This document shows positions 23,617 to 31,275 of a stretch of 64,000 nucleotides of DNA, one piece after another. This DNA comes from Limivivens faecihominis. Its GTDB lineage: Bacteria > Bacillota > Clostridia > Lachnospirales > Lachnospiraceae. Location: assembly GCF_020686945.1 (NCBI RefSeq), contig NZ_JAJEPR010000007.1, positions 62,001 through 126,000 of the forward strand, given 5' to 3'. The translations under genes and the position numbers were made by a program. Within the stretch, counting starts at the first letter, position 1. Every line of letters begins with the position of its first letter. The notes below the pieces were generated by a model, which saw nothing but the letters and a program-made list of their open reading frames with translations, was not told where the DNA came from and did not search any database.

Positions 23617-26199
23617 ATGAAACTGTTGAAAAAACTCTGCTGCCCGCTGCTTTTTTCCCTGTTCTTTGTGGCAGCCCTCTTCTTTCCCGTTGCTTTTGCC
23701 TCAGCCGACGATACGGTGGATCTGAAGCTCTCGGAAGGAACCTATCGCTATGATTATGCCTATGAAGTGTTCAAGCTTGTCAACGAAGAGCGCGCCAGAG
23801 TCCATCTGGAGCCGCTGGTGATGGATGCAGAGCTGACGGAAGCCGCCATGCAGAGAGCGGCAGAAATTCATGCCATTTACAGCCATACCAGACCGGATGG
23901 CAGCGGCTGCTCTACCATCTGCCCTGCAAGAATGCGCGGTGAAAATATCGCTTATGGGCAGGACTCCCCCGCAGAAGTTATGGATGCCTGGATGACCTCC
24001 TCAGGTCACAGAGCAAATATCCTGCATTCCGGCTATACCAGCATCGGCATCGGCTGCTTTGTACAGGATTCCTGTCTTTTCTGGGTTCAGGCTTTTAGTT
24101 ACGACACCACAACCGGCGCTTATGTCCAGCAGCCCAACCGCAAAGTATCTCCCATTATTACCGTCAGCCTGCAGAATCTCAACCTCGTTTTCGGCGAGAC
24201 AGAGCCGTTGTTTTTTACAGAAGAGACTAAAACCCTGCAGATGAAATTTGCCTCAAAGAAGGAACCAGGCTTAGTAAGGCTTGATCCTTCCAACTTCGAC
24301 TGGAGCATTGCCGATCCCACTGTGGCTTCATTGGATCAAAGCGGTGTCATGCGGCTGAAAAACGGCGGCGCCACCACGGTCACTGTCTCCCTGAAAAGCC
24401 GGCCTTCCATTCAGGTTTCTGTCCAGGCGAATGCTTTTTATGATTTGTCAAAAGCTTCTGTCACCAGCGGCTTTCATACTGCTTACACTGGCAGCCCCAT
24501 CACATTTTCACCCACTGTCACATACAATGGGAAGACACTGACCGAAAATACCCACTACACGATAAGTTTCAGCAACAATGTCAACTCCGGAAAGGCCTCC
24601 TTTGAGATCAAAGGTCTGGGACTTTACCAGAGCACTTACAATGGAACCTTCATCATCAACAAAGTTTCCATACAAAATACTTCCATCAAGCTTCCCTATA
24701 GCAGCTATGCCTGGACCGGGAAACCGATTACGCCTGTCCCCACCGTCACCTATGGGGGGCTGACACTGAAAGAAGGAACGGATTACACCCTCTCCTGGAG
24801 CAACAATACGGATAAGGGCACTGCAAACGTGATTATTACCGGCTGCGGAAACTTTACCGGTACGAAATCCCAGTCCTTCTCCATTCAGCAGTTTCTGATC
24901 AGCAAAGCCACAATCAGCACGATCTCTCCTGTGACCTACACATGTCAGCCTGTTACCCCGGAGCCCACGGTCAAGCTGAATGGAAAAGTCCTTCAGAAAG
25001 ACCGCGACTATAAACTTACATACTCCAACAATATCAATGTTTCCAAAAAAGCTCAGGTAACAGTGACCGGAATCGGGAAATATTCCGGCAATGCCACGAA
25101 GTTTTTTGAAATCAAGGCCCGGAAGCTCTCGGGTGAGACGATCCAGTTCCCGGATTTTTCCTACAGCGGAAGCAGTCCTTCCGGTTATGTCAGCAGCAAT
25201 CTTTCCATTCTCTATAAGGGAACGAAACTGACCTGCGGTACGGACTATACGCTCTCTGCCACCAAAGATTCCAGCACGAAAGAGATCTCTTCCATCCGTA
25301 TCACCTTCTGCGGAAACTATACAGGAACCCGCTCTTTTGTTTCCCTGAAAAGCTATGGACGCGTCACCGCAATTCCGGATCAGACTTATACCGGAAAAGC
25401 GATCACTCCAACGATTCGCGTCACTTATAATAGCAGAACCCTCACAAAAGGAAAAGATTACACGCTCACCTTGGCCAACAATGTGAACCCCGGAACGGCC
25501 AGCGTTACCATCACCGGAAAAAATGGATTTTTCTCCAGCCAGACGGTCACTTTTAAAATTGTGAAAAAAGGAACCGGAGATAGCAGTAATACCGGAAACA
25601 CTGGCAGCAATGGCAATTCCAATGGAACCACTGGCAACACTACCATCTCCCTGACAGCTCCCGTGCTTTCCGTAGCTACCGCCTGGAATAAGGTCACGCT
25701 CCGCTGGAACAGAATTTCCAATGCAGACAGTTACCTCCTCTATAAAAAGACAAACAGCGGCAGCTATGTACTCCTGAAGACCATCTCCAAAAGCAAACTG
25801 GTTTATAGCGATACGAAAGTATCCGTTGGAAATACCTACCGCTATATGATCAAAGCCGGCAAAACTACGGCCTCCGGCAAGAAGGTTTACAGCAGCTTAT
25901 CCACGGCAGTAAGCGCCAAACCGGCCCTCTCCCGACCGCTCATCACGATCCGCAGACTCTCTGGAAAACAGCGAATCACCTGGAGAAAGGTTTCCGGAGC
26001 CACCGGCTACATTCTCTATCAGAGAACCGGCAGCGGAGTCTTCCGAAAGATTAAAACCCTCACTTCCAGAAGCACCTCCTGGAGTGTAACGACGAAAAAA
26101 GGAACCTCCTATTCCTACAAACTGGTTCCCTACCTCAGAGTAAACAGAAAAATTAAGACTGGCCCTTCAAGTGTCATCAAGACAGCAAAGAGCAGATAA
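23617..26199 (+). CDS. Secreted CAP-domain protein with Ig-like and FN3 repeats
   Basis: An 860-residue protein. The signal peptide (1-30, LLFSLFFVAALFFPVAFASA) is followed by a CAP/SCP domain (about 45-170: LVNEERARVHLEPLVMDAEL, HTRPDGSG, GENIAYGQ, SSGHRANILHSGYTSIGIG). A Big-type Ig domain comes next (about 205-270). Four or five repeats of about 80 residues with YTGSPITFSPTVTYNGKTL and YTISFSNNVN patterns follow, then a Gly/Asn/Ser linker and two FN3-like domains (about 655-860). No LPXTG or other anchor is seen, so it is secreted or held non-covalently. The start at 23617 has AAGGAGG 5 bases before it. Function is probably cell-surface or adhesion; CAP enzymatic activity is unknown. Confidence 0.85.
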   Translation: MKLLKKLCCPLLFSLFFVAALFFPVAFASADDTVDLKLSEGTYRYDYAYEVFKLVNEERARVHLEPLVMDAELTEAAMQRAAEIHAIYSHTRPDGSGCSTICPARMRGENIAYGQDSPAEVMDAWMTSSGHRANILHSGYTSIGIGCFVQDSCLFWVQAFSYDTTTGAYVQQPNRKVSPIITVSLQNLNLVFGETEPLFFTEETKTLQMKFASKKEPGLVRLDPSNFDWSIADPTVASLDQSGVMRLKNGGATTVTVSLKSRPSIQVSVQANAFYDLSKASVTSGFHTAYTGSPITFSPTVTYNGKTLTENTHYTISFSNNVNSGKASFEIKGLGLYQSTYNGTFIINKVSIQNTSIKLPYSSYAWTGKPITPVPTVTYGGLTLKEGTDYTLSWSNNTDKGTANVIITGCGNFTGTKSQSFSIQQFLISKATISTISPVTYTCQPVTPEPTVKLNGKVLQKDRDYKLTYSNNINVSKKAQVTVTGIGKYSGNATKFFEIKARKLSGETIQFPDFSYSGSSPSGYVSSNLSILYKGTKLTCGTDYTLSATKDSSTKEISSIRITFCGNYTGTRSFVSLKSYGRVTAIPDQTYTGKAITPTIRVTYNSRTLTKGKDYTLTLANNVNPGTASVTITGKNGFFSSQTVTFKIVKKGTGDSSNTGNTGSNGNSNGTTGNTTISLTAPVLSVATAWNKVTLRWNRISNADSYLLYKKTNSGSYVLLKTISKSKLVYSDTKVSVGNTYRYMIKAGKTTASGKKVYSSLSTAVSAKPALSRPLITIRRLSGKQRITWRKVSGATGYILYQRTGSGVFRKIKTLTSRSTSWSVTTKKGTSYSYKLVPYLRVNRKIKTGPSSVIKTAKSR

Positions 26200-26204
26200 C
26201 GCGC

Positions 26205-26243
26205 AGAAATCCCCGGGAACGGCAAAGATTCCTGGGGATTTCT
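26205..26243. terminator. Bidirectional terminator between convergent genes
   Basis: AGAAATCCCCGGGAA pairs with TTCCTGGGGATTTCT (15 bp, one mismatch) around a 9-base loop. It serves the CAP gene and probably the convergent small gene. Confidence 0.9.
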
Positions 26244-26247
26244 TCTG

Positions 26248-26568
26248 TCAGTTTTTCTTCTTTTTCTCTTCCACCACGTCAAAGGCCAGAAACAAAGCCC
26301 AGATATAGGGCGCTCCAAACACGTTCAGCGTCTTCGGGCCGGTAATACTTTCGGGCTCTTCCTGCACCCTTATGTATGCTTTTTCAAAGGTGCTGCGGGT
26401 AATCGATTTCCGCTTGCGGTCTGTGAAAAGCTCGCCGCCTTTGATCGTGTAAGTGAAGGGAAGGTGCTTTACGGTGAGGAAGGTTTCACCCTGATGACTC
26501 TCAATAACCTGCCATAAATTCTCTACGGTTATTGTCTCTTTCTTCTTTATCTTTTGTAACTCATCCAT
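26248..26568 (-). CDS. Conserved-looking hypothetical protein, 106 residues
   Basis: I do not recognise this family. The protein starts MDELQKIKKKETITVENLWQ and continues with FLTVKHLPFTYTIKGGELFTDRKRKSITRSTFEKAYIRVQE, which looks like a compact alpha-beta fold with basic patches. The C-terminus is AFDVVEEKKKKN. GGGGGAT lies 4-9 bases before the chosen ATG; an ATG 12 bases earlier is possible. It lies 25 bp after the metallo-hydrolase gene on the same strand, so they are probably cotranscribed. DNA binding is possible from the basic character but is speculation. Confidence 0.65.
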   Translation of the reverse strand: MDELQKIKKKETITVENLWQVIESHQGETFLTVKHLPFTYTIKGGELFTDRKRKSITRSTFEKAYIRVQEEPESITGPKTLNVFGAPYIWALFLAFDVVEEKKKKN

Positions 26569-26593
26569 AGTATCCCCCATTTACTTTTGGTTT

Positions 26594-27322
26594 CTACAGC
26601 CGATACTCTTCCCCGTCCTTCGGGAACCAGACAGAACTCTCCATCCGCTGCTGCTCCACATACTGTTTCAGCTCCCGGCGGCTCACCATGCTATTGGTAT
26701 GATCCGGACATCCCGTCGTTATAATGTGGGCTCTTGGATAACTTAAATGAACGGCTGCGATTTCTTCCCGACTCATGCCAAACTGCCCGCCTGCGCCACT
26801 GCCCTCTCCATCCTCAGAAAAACCGGCGCTCACGACAACCAGACGCGGCTTCCAGGCCTTAAGGACCTGCTTCATGCCATCGTACCAGCTGCTTTCTCCC
26901 GTCAGGTAGGCACTGTTTAATACCGGATGGGAAATCAGCACGCCGCAGCCTTTCTGATCCATCGTAGAAATTCCGTTCACTTTATAAAAAGCCGGTGTTT
27001 TCCGTATGCTCAGATGGCAAAATTCTGTCGTTTCCGTAAGAATCTCCAGATTTGAAAAGCCATCCATCGACAACGAATCCGCATCCGCCTCATTTTGCAC
27101 AAAGACCTTCATCCCCCGCGGAATCAGCCTCCTGGCCTCCCCGTCAAAGGCTCCTTTCGTAAGATGGGTTGCGATTACCGCATCCACATCCAGAAGGTCG
27201 CTGAATTTTATCTCTTCTTTCGCAGCCCCTTTTTCCAGTCCTCCCATAATCGGGTCCACCAGGAACCGCTGCCCCGCATAGTCCAGGAGATAGGTGCTCT
27301 GCTGCACTTGTTTGTATATCAT
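26594..27322 (-). CDS. MBL-fold metallo-hydrolase-like protein with degenerate metal motif
   Basis: A 242-residue protein with the UlaG-like metallo-beta-lactamase fold pattern: YLLDYAGQRFLVDPIMG at the start, VDAVIATHLTKGAFDGEA where the HxHxDH metal motif should be, AYLTGESSWYDGM, LVVVSAGFSEDG and HIITTGCPDH. Only the first His of HxHxDH is kept, followed by L-T-K-G-A, so a normal dinuclear metal site cannot form. It may be inactive or use another chemistry. The start at 27322 is the first Met, with TTTTTATG context and no strong ribosome-binding site. The 106-residue gene follows. Confidence 0.75.
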   Translation of the reverse strand: MIYKQVQQSTYLLDYAGQRFLVDPIMGGLEKGAAKEEIKFSDLLDVDAVIATHLTKGAFDGEARRLIPRGMKVFVQNEADADSLSMDGFSNLEILTETTEFCHLSIRKTPAFYKVNGISTMDQKGCGVLISHPVLNSAYLTGESSWYDGMKQVLKAWKPRLVVVSAGFSEDGEGSGAGGQFGMSREEIAAVHLSYPRAHIITTGCPDHTNSMVSRRELKQYVEQQRMESSVWFPKDGEEYRL

Positions 27323-27481
27323 AAAAATTCTCCGTTCTGCTTTATTTGTAATTGCATCTATTCTTCCATGGTAATATAAAATTATAGATAAGTAAAGGGA
27401 ATAGAGATGGTTTTTCAGAATATATGTACCGGATTTCCCACTGGGAAGGCAGGAAGGAATTTCACCCGTTTCAGGGTATTA

Positions 27482-27528
27482 AAAAAGACAGAGCCTTGCA
27501 GTGCATCTGCCTGATTCTGTCTTTTTTT
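27482..27528. terminator. Terminator-like hairpin
   Basis: AAAAAGACAGA pairs with TCTGTCTTTTT around a 20-base loop, with T-runs on both sides. No obvious gene ends next to it on the plus strand; it may be part of a mobile structured region that continues to 27739. Confidence 0.6.
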
Positions 27529-27534
27529 AATTTT

Positions 27535-27739
27535 ATGATACCAGTGTCAAAAGGTCAAAAAGCTGTTCGTGCTTGCACGATAAGGCTTTTGAACTTGGGA
27601 CACGCCAAATATGAGAAAGTAGCGATTTACGCAGTAAATCAGCGGATTTCGAATATTTGGAGGATTGCGGAAGCTGCGTAGCAGCGTAGCAATCCGGGTA
27701 TCAAATGAGTGTCAAAAGACCTTTTGACACTCATATCAT
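27535..27739. repeat. 205-bp multibranched hairpin element
   Basis: A 22-bp closing stem with two mismatches (27535-27556 against 27718-27739, core GTGTCAAAAGGTC) encloses three hairpins. H1 at 27557-27590 has TCGTGC-TT-GCACGA. H2 at 27605-27660 has CCAAATAT/ATATTTGG with inner GATTTAC-GCA-GTAAATC. H3 at 27662-27695 has GGATTGC/GCAATCC with inner GCTGC-GTA-GCAGC. GAGTGTCAAAAG (27707-27718) can pair instead with CTTTTGACACTC (27721-27732), giving a competing local hairpin. This fills most of the 437-bp gap 27323-27759. Confidence 0.75.
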
Positions 27740-27759
27740 TTTATTTCATTGTAACATTC

Positions 27760-28833
27760 TCAGCCTTTTCTTCCGCAACAGCGTTTATACTTCTTTCCGC
27801 TTCCGCAGGGACAGGGTTCGTTGGGGTAAATTTTTCTGCCGAGGCCTACGGACATGGCATTTCTGGTCACTTCGGAAGCCATATGCCCCTTGTAATCCCA
27901 GCATCTGGTCATGCAGCCTAAGCGGCGGATCTCTTTTTTCACATCCTCGACCTGTCTCTGGGTGGAAAAATAACAGCCGTGCTGATAGAGCATCGCCAGA
28001 ATCTCTTCCTCCGGAATATTCATACGGATGGCTTCTTGTACATCATAGAAGATCCGCAGAGCATCTGCCTGATTCTTATGCTGCTCATCCATCATATCCT
28101 TAATGAAAAATACCGTATTCTCGTTGGGTTCCTGGCAGGCCAGCTGACCGTAGCTTAAGAACTCTTCCTCTGTCTCCGGCACATAATAGTCAAAGGTATT
28201 CTGCACCTTCTGAACTTCCTGATACACATCGTTTTCAGCAAGATCAACATCCATCAAAAAACCATTTTTCAGCCGGACAACACCGGATTTACGGTCCAGC
28301 TCTTCCAACTGAGCTTTTACTTCTTCTGCATCTTTGATACCTGTATGATAAGTTCCACAGATCTCCACAAACTTTTCCAGCGAAATCACACCGTACAGAT
28401 ATACCGCCGATTTTGCATAATCCTCCAGACGATTTCTGTCCGCTTTTTCTGCCTGCATATCAGGTGTGCAGATTTTTTCGTATGTGGTCTCCACATCCTC
28501 TGGAACCAGATACAGTTCCTGCTTCGGATCATAAGCTCCGTAAGTGGTCAGAAGCAGCGAATCTGCCACCAGCTCCTGGCTGATGAGGATTCCCTGTTCC
28601 TGAATTGCACTCTCAAAAAATCTGGTCTCATCTGCAGAGGCCTGCTTTACGATTTCTCCCATTACTGCCTCATCCAGAAGCTGGTTCCTCAGCCATTTTG
28701 CCAGATCCTTTTTATTCCATTTACTGAAGCCTTTTAATCCGTGTTTCTTTGCAATATCCTGGAGGTTATCTTTTGTATAGCAAAGGAAAACCTGCTCCAG
28801 GCTCTCCGGTCTTGCCGTTCTGTATTCTGTCAT
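27760..28833 (-). CDS. SEC-C motif protein
   Basis: A 357-residue protein ending in a SEC-C zinc-binding motif (EPCPCGSGKKYKRCCG: CPCGSGKKYKRCC, the CxCx8CC/CH type). An N-terminal helical segment (LCYTKDNLQDIAKKHGLKGFSKWNKKDLAKWLRNQLLD) resembles a SAP/Rho-N-like nucleic-acid-binding helix pair. The middle part is mostly helical, with no catalytic motif seen. SEC-C motifs occur on SecA and on many uncharacterised proteins. Start 28833 was chosen because AAGGA is 8 bases before it. It is divergent from the ABC exporter. Function unknown. Confidence 0.8.
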   Translation of the reverse strand: MTEYRTARPESLEQVFLCYTKDNLQDIAKKHGLKGFSKWNKKDLAKWLRNQLLDEAVMGEIVKQASADETRFFESAIQEQGILISQELVADSLLLTTYGAYDPKQELYLVPEDVETTYEKICTPDMQAEKADRNRLEDYAKSAVYLYGVISLEKFVEICGTYHTGIKDAEEVKAQLEELDRKSGVVRLKNGFLMDVDLAENDVYQEVQKVQNTFDYYVPETEEEFLSYGQLACQEPNENTVFFIKDMMDEQHKNQADALRIFYDVQEAIRMNIPEEEILAMLYQHGCYFSTQRQVEDVKKEIRRLGCMTRCWDYKGHMASEVTRNAMSVGLGRKIYPNEPCPCGSGKKYKRCCGRKG

Positions 28834-29060
28834 AACGCACATCCTTTTCTATTTCTCATCTTGAAAAAAGCGCCTTGAACTCCACTTTTTCGGAAATCCC
28901 ACGCGCAATAAGTCTATGTTATCTTAACAGACTCAGGCCAAGAAATCAATGGAAAAACTTTTCTGTTTTTTCAGATTGCTATAGACGAATCGAAAAAAAC
29001 AGTTAGAATAGAAAGAAGAAATTCCATCACACCGGAAAACACATCTGAGGGAGGTAGCTT

Positions 29061-30854
29061 ATGAAAGAGACTATTCCGGAAGAAGGACTTGAACATTTTG
29101 ACGAGTACCTTCAGAACTATTCCAAAAACGAGAATCATCCGCTGAAGATTCTCCTGGGCTTTTACAAGGGGAAAAAGCTCCAGTGCGCCAAGGGATTTTT
29201 CTGGCTGATCTGCCAGCGGTCCCCTGTCTGGGTCACGCCGATCGTGACCGCGAACATCATTGACATCGCCACCAATCCGGGCAAGAACAGTATTCAGCGG
29301 ATTCTTTTCAATCTGGTGATTGCCCTGCTTTTTATCAGCCAGAATGCCTTCAGCAACTACATGGCTACCAAGCATTTTTCCGGGGCCAACCGGGAGATTG
29401 AAGGATCTTTGCGAAACGCGCTGGTCCGGAAGCTCCAGCAGCTTTCCATCATGTTTTATAAGGAAATCCAGTCCGGACGGCTTCAGTCCAAGGTCATGCG
29501 TGACGTGGAAAATGTCCAGGCCCTCTTAAACCAGATGGTCCGGACACTGTTTTTCTTCATTCTGGACGTCATCATCGCCTCTGCTGTCACCCTCTATCAC
29601 AGCCCCCTGGTCTTCGTCGTCTTTCTGGCTGCGATTCCTGTGGCTGTGGCCGGAATCTACTATTTCAAGAAGCCGATTTCCGAGCGTAACCGCGCCTTCC
29701 GTACCGAGATGGAAAGCACCCAGGGCGCGGTGGCGGAAATGCTTGAGATGATTCCCGTCACGAGAGCCCACGGTCTGCAGGAGGTGGAGATCAACAAAAT
29801 GCAGCGTTACCTCAAGGGCATCATGCATCAGGGCTTTCAGCTCGATCTGATGAACAACCTTTTCGGCGCTGCCAGCTGGGTCGTTTTCCAGAGCTTCCAG
29901 ATCCTCTGCCTGGCCTTCACCGGCTGTCTGGCTGTCAAGGGAAAGATCGGCGTCGGCGAGGTGGTTCTGTTCCAGACCTATTTCACCCAGATCGTGGGAC
30001 AGATCTCCACTCTCATCAATATTTACCCGGATCTCTGCAAGGGAATGGAGTCCGTCCGTTCCATCGGCGATATTCTCGAAGAAAAGCAGGTGGAGCCCAA
30101 CCATTCCATCGTCCCTTTGGGCGACCTCAAGGGAAACGTCCGTTTCTGCAACGTGGATTTCAAATATCCCGATGGGGAACGATATATTCTGAAGGATTTT
30201 AACCTGGAGGTCAAACCCGGCGAGAGCATCGCCTTTGCCGGAGAATCCGGCACCGGAAAGTCCACGATTCTGAACCTTCTGATTGGTTTTCTGCCGCCCA
30301 CAGACGGCAAAATCCTCATCGACCGGATCAATATGGTAAACCTCGATATGAACGAATACCGGAAACAGATCGCCGTTGTTCCCCAGAACACGATCCTTTT
30401 CTCGGGAACCATCCGTGAAAACATCACCTACGGCCTCGAAAACATCTCCGATGATGAGATCTGGTCTGTGATCCACGAAGTCGGCCTAGAGGACCTGCTC
30501 GACAAAATGCCCGACGGCCTGGACACGCCCCTCGGCGAGCACGGCGACCGGCTCTCCGGCGGTCAGAAGCAGCGAATCTCCATCGCCCGGGCCCTGATCC
30601 GCAAGCCGAAGATCATCATTTTCGACGAGGCCACTTCAGCCCTTGACTCCGCCTCCGAAAAGAAAGTTCAGGAGGCCACCGACCACATGATGGGAAAATG
30701 CACCACCTTCATTGTCGCTCACAGGCTTTCCACCATCCGCAAGGCCGACCGTATCGCCTTTATCAAAGACGGCAGCGTCGCCGAGATCGGAAGCTATGAA
30801 GAGCTCATGGCGAAGAAAGGGTATTTTTACCGGCTCAAGAGCCTGCAGGAATAA
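29061..30854 (+). CDS. ABC exporter, fused permease and ATPase
   Basis: A 597-residue half-transporter. The N-terminal membrane domain has six segments (about 50-330). The C-terminal nucleotide-binding domain has Walker A GESGTGKSTI (about 392-401), Q-loop VVPQNTILFSGTIRENI, signature LSGGQKQRISIARAL, Walker B KIIIFDEATSALD and the H-loop IVAHRLST. It would work as a homodimer in the cytoplasmic membrane and export lipids, peptides or drugs; the substrate is not readable. GGGAGG lies just before the ATG. It is monocistronic with its own terminator, and the neighbours give no clue. Confidence 0.93.
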   Translation: MKETIPEEGLEHFDEYLQNYSKNENHPLKILLGFYKGKKLQCAKGFFWLICQRSPVWVTPIVTANIIDIATNPGKNSIQRILFNLVIALLFISQNAFSNYMATKHFSGANREIEGSLRNALVRKLQQLSIMFYKEIQSGRLQSKVMRDVENVQALLNQMVRTLFFFILDVIIASAVTLYHSPLVFVVFLAAIPVAVAGIYYFKKPISERNRAFRTEMESTQGAVAEMLEMIPVTRAHGLQEVEINKMQRYLKGIMHQGFQLDLMNNLFGAASWVVFQSFQILCLAFTGCLAVKGKIGVGEVVLFQTYFTQIVGQISTLINIYPDLCKGMESVRSIGDILEEKQVEPNHSIVPLGDLKGNVRFCNVDFKYPDGERYILKDFNLEVKPGESIAFAGESGTGKSTILNLLIGFLPPTDGKILIDRINMVNLDMNEYRKQIAVVPQNTILFSGTIRENITYGLENISDDEIWSVIHEVGLEDLLDKMPDGLDTPLGEHGDRLSGGQKQRISIARALIRKPKIIIFDEATSALDSASEKKVQEATDHMMGKCTTFIVAHRLSTIRKADRIAFIKDGSVAEIGSYEELMAKKGYFYRLKSLQE

Positions 30855-30863
30855 TACATAGAG

Positions 30864-30909
30864 AAAGCTCCGTGACCACCACTTTTGGGGGTAATCACGG
30901 AGCTTTTTA
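30864..30909 (+). terminator. Terminator of the ABC exporter gene
   Basis: AAAGCTCCGTGA pairs perfectly over 12 bp with TCACGGAGCTTT around a 19-base loop and is followed by T-richness. Confidence 0.9.
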
Positions 30910-30924
30910 TTCAGCAATATTTTT

Positions 30925-31225
30925 TCAATATTTCCCGCCAGATAATCCAGAATGTTCATCCCGTAGTAGGTCTTTTTGTCGATCCGGCTGGCAAGCCTTG
31001 GCATATTTTCGATCCAGAGAGAGAACCCTGGAGGCGCACCAGTGATAAAAATTATTCATGTTGTTGATCAGCGTATCAAAATCCCGCTCCTCTTCCAGAT
31101 AAAGATCATAGGGGAAAAATTTTTCGTCAAAAATCAATGCCTCTCCCCGGGTGTTGATCTCTGCGATTTTTATCACAAAAGTCATCAGCTGATTCAGCTT
31201 CTGCCGCTGTAAAGCGTTTCCTGCT
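30925..31225 (-). pseudogene. Possible gene remnant of unknown family, frameshifted
   Basis: Between two terminators lies a minus-strand frame (FVIKIAEINTRGEALIFDEKFF...FYHWCASRVLSLDRKYA) that runs upstream without a start into the pgcA terminator. Near 31005 the sense seems to pass into another frame (PRLASRIDKKTYYGMNILDYLAGN) that runs into the ABC terminator. Composition looks coding but both ends are cut and the frame is shifted. I cannot name the family. The 421-bp gap holds otherwise only the two terminators. Confidence 0.4.
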
Positions 31226-31270
31226 AAAAATCGGCCGCCGCACAGCAGAAAACTGCCGGGCAGCGGCCGG
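31226..31270 (-). terminator. Terminator after pgcA
   Basis: CGGCCGC pairs with GCGGCCG, with partial pairing inside, followed on the minus strand by five T. Confidence 0.75.
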
Positions 31271-31275
31271 AAAAT

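Noticed and set aside
27424..27681. Small plus-strand gene of 85 residues
   Set aside because: It lies across a terminator and the multibranched hairpin element, has no ribosome-binding site and no protein-like pattern.
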